A stretch of 64,000 nucleotides of DNA from positions 6,898,655 to 6,962,654 of the forward strand of contig NC_056544.1 of assembly GCF_910596095.1 (NCBI RefSeq). The letters run 5' to 3'. Shown one piece after another: positions 61,101 to 64,000 of this stretch. Origin of the DNA: Thunnus maccoyii. Taxonomy: Eukaryota; Chordata; Actinopteri; Scombriformes; Scombridae. A model generated the notes under the pieces. That model saw only the letters and a list, made by a program, of their open reading frames with translations. It searched no databases and was not told the origin of the DNA. The position numbers and the translations under genes are program-made. Each line of letters starts with the position of its first letter. Within the stretch, counting starts at the first letter, position 1.

Positions 61101-63643
61101 ATTCCACTGAATGATAAAAAAAAAAACTTTGACTTGCTGTTGGAGCTAGATGAAAAGTTGGGTGATCGCCAAAGTCATTGATGTTCATCCACTGGGGACA
61201 GTGAATATCTGTACCAAGTTTCACCCCGACAGTTATCAGACAAAGCCAAAATTGTCAACCTCATGGTGGTTCTACAGGAAAAGTCAGTATGATTCATCCA
61301 CTCTGCAATAAAAAAATCATGGCAATTCATCCAATATTTGTAGAGATATTTCATTCTGAGCAAAAGTGGTAGACCATCTGAATGACCAAAGGACATTGCC
61401 ATCCCTTGAGCTAGGACTGCTAAATACGCTGCTCTGTTTTGTTTCATGGTGGACCGCATGATTGGGGAGTCTCACTGCTGCAACACAACACAGAGGAAGA
61501 AATAGGCCACACAGTTCTATATTCTTTTCTTTTTTTAAATAGGAGTCAATGACAGTCAATGCTATGACTGTCTATGAATTTCAGCAGCAAATCTGTTATT
61601 GTGGTTTTTTTATATTCATACTTCATTTGGGTCAATTTGTACAGATTTGTTTTGTTTTTGTTGCTTTTCTTTGATCAGTTTAAAAAAAACATAAAAAGGC
61701 CGGGGGATGGGGTAGTTTTTATAGGCAGAGTATTTTCCACCCCATTACAACAATAACAGATCATAGAATTTTCTTCCCATAAGGAGTTTACCAACAGAGC
61801 ATTTATCCCTGGATATTGTAAACACTGAAGAAATTGATTTTGCTGATCAAAGATAGATCCCCCAAGAGCCTCCCTAATGGAGACGCTGTGGGCTTGGAGG
61901 AAGATTTATGGTAAAATACCAGGGCAGACAAACAGATGAGCCAAGACAGAGAGAGACAGAGAAAAGGGTAAATAGAAGGGATATATTAAGATGGAGTAAT
62001 TGAACAAAGCACACTCACATTCTTCTCTGGGGGTAAATGTGTGTATCATATGTGTGCGTGTGGCTATTAACTGCACATTTGCATATGCTTATGCATTAAA
62101 ACCAGCAGAAAACACACCAATATCTATAAGATCGCTATAATTACAAGAAATTTTCCATTTGAGATTTTCAATTTGGAGAGCTACTTGAAAAGGCATTAAA
62201 CATACATTAAAAAAGGAGCAAAGAAGAGTCAATTTCAAATCATGTGTGTTTGTTTTCTTGCATCGCATCCGGCAGCCTGACATTTGTTCATCAGTGCCTG
62301 TTTCTGAACAGATGTAAATTGACCATTCCCCAAGCCCTGCCCCTGTTTAGTTGCACAGCACATATGCAGATAATAATGTTAGCGGATTTACCACAAGAAA
62401 TTTAAAATAATTGATGATTTCATACAGAGGGAGAAAAACAACATTCTCATTTGTAGCCAGAGACTGTTGATTTTATTTATTTTATCAGCTATAGTTAGGA
62501 GGCTAATTAGGCTAATGTTAGCTCCAAGAGTTGGTTGAAAATGCTGCCGCTGGCTCACGACAGGCACAAGTACTACTGGTGGACATATAATTAAAGCATG
62601 ATGTGAAGTGAAATTAAATGTGTGAGAGGAATCATTAAACAATCTGTCTTCATCAAGTTTGTTTTTATAGATCACAACTTTTGCATGGGAAGTGGTGTAC
62701 GCCTCTTTCAAGCCCTGTTTTGTGCATATGTAACGGTTATAAATGTGCCCCCAGGTTTTGATAAGGAATAAGGGTTAGGGTTAGAGTTAGGGTTAGCGCA
62801 TGGAATAAAAAAGACATTATCTCTAGTTCATTGATTTTGATCCTTTCACTTTTTAAACTGTCCACCGTGAGTCCAAAAATATCATAGCAGTGGAGTACAT
62901 TTTTAAAAATCAAAGATGGAAATGCCAGATTAGAAGATTAATATTGTAATTGTTCACATTCCTTTGTAGTCTGTAGTATCCTAATTAGCTGCTCTTTAGG
63001 ATAATTGTGTGCTGCTCTTTATTTCTGTACTCTGCCTCACACAAATAGTTTGCTCTTGCACTCTTTGTCTGAAACTGCCGTATAGCTGCATGCCCAAGGC
63101 AAAAAGTCAGCATCTGTAGTAGACATGGGAAAAATTGCATTGTTCATGTACTGCAGTGCAGAGCTACTTAGTGAGTATGATTTTAAAAATTACTTAATGC
63201 ATCCCTTAAATTTTTTCTCTGGTGTTTTTGATTTTGGAAAGGCTAAAAAAAACCCCACCCTTCAAACTCTTTAAATACTACTATCTCTCTTCCTACAGCA
63301 CCACGTACACCACTTCAACATGCAAAGAGATATACGGTGTGACAGGCCTGCCATGCCCAGTTATGGCTATGATTGGACAATTGTTGTTCCAGGAGGGGTT
63401 TGGAGACAGTGAGTATGTGACAGCTCTACATGACAGACTGGTGTCACTCCCTCTGCTGTACCTACCCTCTGCACTGATTTCACGGGAGCGGACAAGGTCG
63501 CTCTTGTTGCCCACCAGGATTATTGGTGTCTGTGGCTGGGACTCCCTGAGGAGAAGGCGGAGCTGGGCAGTACGGTGGAAACTTCGCCTGTCAGTCACTG
63601 AGAAGACCAGGATACACACATCACACTGCAGAGTGGACAGATC
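52661..63643 (-). CDS. rem2: REM2, RGK-family small GTPase (partial: last two coding exons)
   Basis: RGK GTPases bind voltage-gated calcium channel beta subunits and inhibit current; REM2 is the neuronal member. Two exons on the minus strand: 63643-63466 and 52983-52661, joined in frame (GAG G|AG) across a 10.5 kb intron; stop TGA at 52663-52661. The first exon has ILVFSVTDRRSF and the G4 box NKSDL. The second has FDCHYLELSASLDH at the G5 position, where mammalian RGKs have ETSA, then RRESLTSRAKRFLSGLVPR and the RGK C-terminal motif KSRSCHDLSAL. RRESLT, LVPR and RSRSCHDLS point to REM2 rather than RAD, GEM or REM1. Between LVPR and the motif is an extra Arg/Asp-rich block (RDRDRGRYRE) that human REM2 lacks. 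Exons for G1-G3 must lie right of the window; none was found in 63644-64000. Confidence 0.88.
53530..53935. repeat. Dispersed repeat with internal duplications, copy 2
   Basis: agctagtaagtgga-cttgagt occurs at 53669 and 53889, and its inverse (gtccacttacaagct) at 53547, so the element is bounded by short inverted and direct repeats. The interior shares the gctgaagactgtgtgatagagc segment with 43830-44130 in the opposite orientation. Confidence 0.5.
54090..54410 (+). repeat. Dispersed teleost repeat, gctaacatgctcacaatgac family, copy 1
   Basis: Shared blocks with 60780-61400: gctaacatgctcacaatgacaatgct, aaggctgatgggaatgt, gtatttggtca and attcatcc. Confidence 0.65.
56190..56860 (+). repeat. Long polypurine tract (A+G on plus strand)
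   Basis: About 670 bp almost entirely of A and G on the plus strand, built from gaggagag, gaagaga, ggaaac and aagagg units without one fixed period. It produces overlapping Ser/Phe/Leu-rich frames on the minus strand that are artefacts. It lies in the rem2 intron, so the transcript carries the pyrimidine strand. Confidence 0.9.
56983..57002. repeat. (GA)n microsatellite
   Basis: About ten GA units just right of the polypurine tract. Confidence 0.9.
57501..57525. repeat. (CA)n microsatellite
   Basis: About 12 CA units in the rem2 intron. Confidence 0.95.
57885..58530 (-). mobile_element. Tc1-like transposon relic with transposase pseudogene
   Basis: The left side (57925-58018) is the classic fish Tc1 end: tattgttctacaatgtaggaaatag, aataaagaaaaaaccc and gtgtccaaacttttgac. 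From about 58530 to 58115 the minus strand encodes a decayed transposase: FQDDNAPIHRA (carrying the second catalytic Asp), WFDEYEND, a frameshifted NIYGRFWTDSAVRQRSPPP segment and REYLLEEMCSSLQ. Several stops and frameshifts show it is dead. A TA microsatellite at 58086-58114 lies inside. Confidence 0.85.
58086..58114. repeat. (TA)n microsatellite
   Basis: About 14 TA units inside the Tc1 relic. Confidence 0.95.
58690..59045 (+). repeat. Dispersed teleost repeat (taaagctgcaatcagcaattttt start)
   Basis: Starts with aaagctgcaatcagcaattttt and cactagggggcag, a frequent start of fish interspersed repeats. It continues with cagcacacatagagcaacattagc, similar to cagcagacacagagcaacattagc at 5870 in the abhd4 intron. 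Confidence 0.6.
60780..61400 (+). repeat. Dispersed teleost repeat, gctaacatgctcacaatgac family, copy 2
   Basis: Longer relative of 54090-54410. It adds two tandem-like blocks with caattcatcc / tgttcatccactggggac, gaatatctgtaccaagtttc and ggaccatctgaatgacc-like ends. The apparent frames on its minus strand are repeat-derived. Confidence 0.62.
62771..62796. repeat. Short interstitial telomere-like repeat
   Basis: Four to five units of agggtt / ttaggg with one variant (ttagag) inside the rem2 intron. Confidence 0.85.
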
Positions 63644-64000
63644 CTGGGGATACAAATACACAAATGCATTAATAAAACAACACCTCAATGGAGAGGATTA
63701 CTATTGCACACATAAAGGAGAGATCCAATGACAGCTAAATAGGTGTGGAATGTCAAGCAGCCAAGACACATTACACAGGATCCTTTGCATGCCATCAACA
63801 AATTGACAATTTGTCCTTGAAGGTTTTTAAACTCCTTTCTCAACTCTCTGTATTATTGTGTTGGAGCTTAGCCACTGAAAGGACACTTAGTGCCAATGCC
63901 AGACAGGCGGCACTCAAGTTTTTATCACTGTCACATGACAGGACGCAGAGGAGGCTTTGCTCAACTTGACTGTACGCACGTCACGTTTCACTTTGAATCT

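Larger units (their letters stand above)
52984..63465 (-). other. rem2 last intron, 10.5 kb
   Basis: Repeat-filled intron: dispersed repeats at 53530-53935, 54090-54410, 58690-59045 and 60780-61400; the polypurine tract at 56190-56860; a Tc1 transposase relic at 57885-58530; and several microsatellites. The stretches 54411-56189, 59046-60779 and 61401-63465 contain no exon or RNA gene that I can recognise, apart from the telomere-like motif at 62771-62796. Confidence 0.65.

Noticed and set aside
63222..63731. 169-codon plus-strand open frame
   Set aside because: Antisense of the rem2 exon at 63643-63466, which contains the GTPase NKSDL motif on the minus strand.

Overview
This is ordinary vertebrate nuclear DNA, almost certainly from a spiny-rayed (percomorph-type) teleost fish. 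The genes are split by GT-AG introns. The spaces between exons are filled with fish-type repeats: Tc1 transposons, hAT-like MITEs with CAGTGGTGG ends, LINE fragments, fold-back MITEs and CA, TA and CT microsatellites. I rebuilt five protein-coding genes by joining exons in frame and comparing them with human families recalled from knowledge. I found no operon, CRISPR array, tRNA, rRNA or prokaryote-type system, and nothing that needs a new biological system to explain it.

Layout. (1) dad1, minus strand, two coding exons, 438-1693: an oligosaccharyltransferase subunit. (2) abhd4, plus strand, eight coding exons, 2433-7649: a lysophospholipase/NAPE hydrolase, head-to-head with dad1 across about 740 bp. 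(3) A repeat-rich convergent gap, 7650-12377. (4) tgm1, minus strand, 13 coding exons plus a probable noncoding first exon, 12378 to about 28235: membrane-anchored transglutaminase with an intact Cys-His-Asp triad. (5) A repeat-rich divergent gap, 28236-35918. (6) nop9, plus strand, 11 exons, 35919-44638: a Pumilio-like nucleolar protein for 18S rRNA maturation. (7) A convergent gap, 44639-52660. (8) The last two coding exons of rem2, minus strand, 52661-52983 and 63466-63643: an RGK-family small GTPase whose 5' exons lie beyond the right edge.

The genes do not form a pathway. What links them is synteny: from memory, the human orthologues of all five lie on 14q11.2-q12. The dad1/abhd4 head-to-head pair is also found in human, so the shared spacer is probably a bidirectional promoter.

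The most notable points are: the tgm1-nop9 block is bracketed by two opposite-orientation copies of one dispersed repeat; CA repeats abut a nop9 splice donor and the rem2 stop codon; rem2 has an unusual Arg/Asp-rich insert near its C-terminus; a polypurine tract of roughly 670 bp lies in the rem2 intron; and one fold-back MITE family occurs four times. Exon coordinates come from manual reading of splice sites and frame continuity; no alignment program was run.
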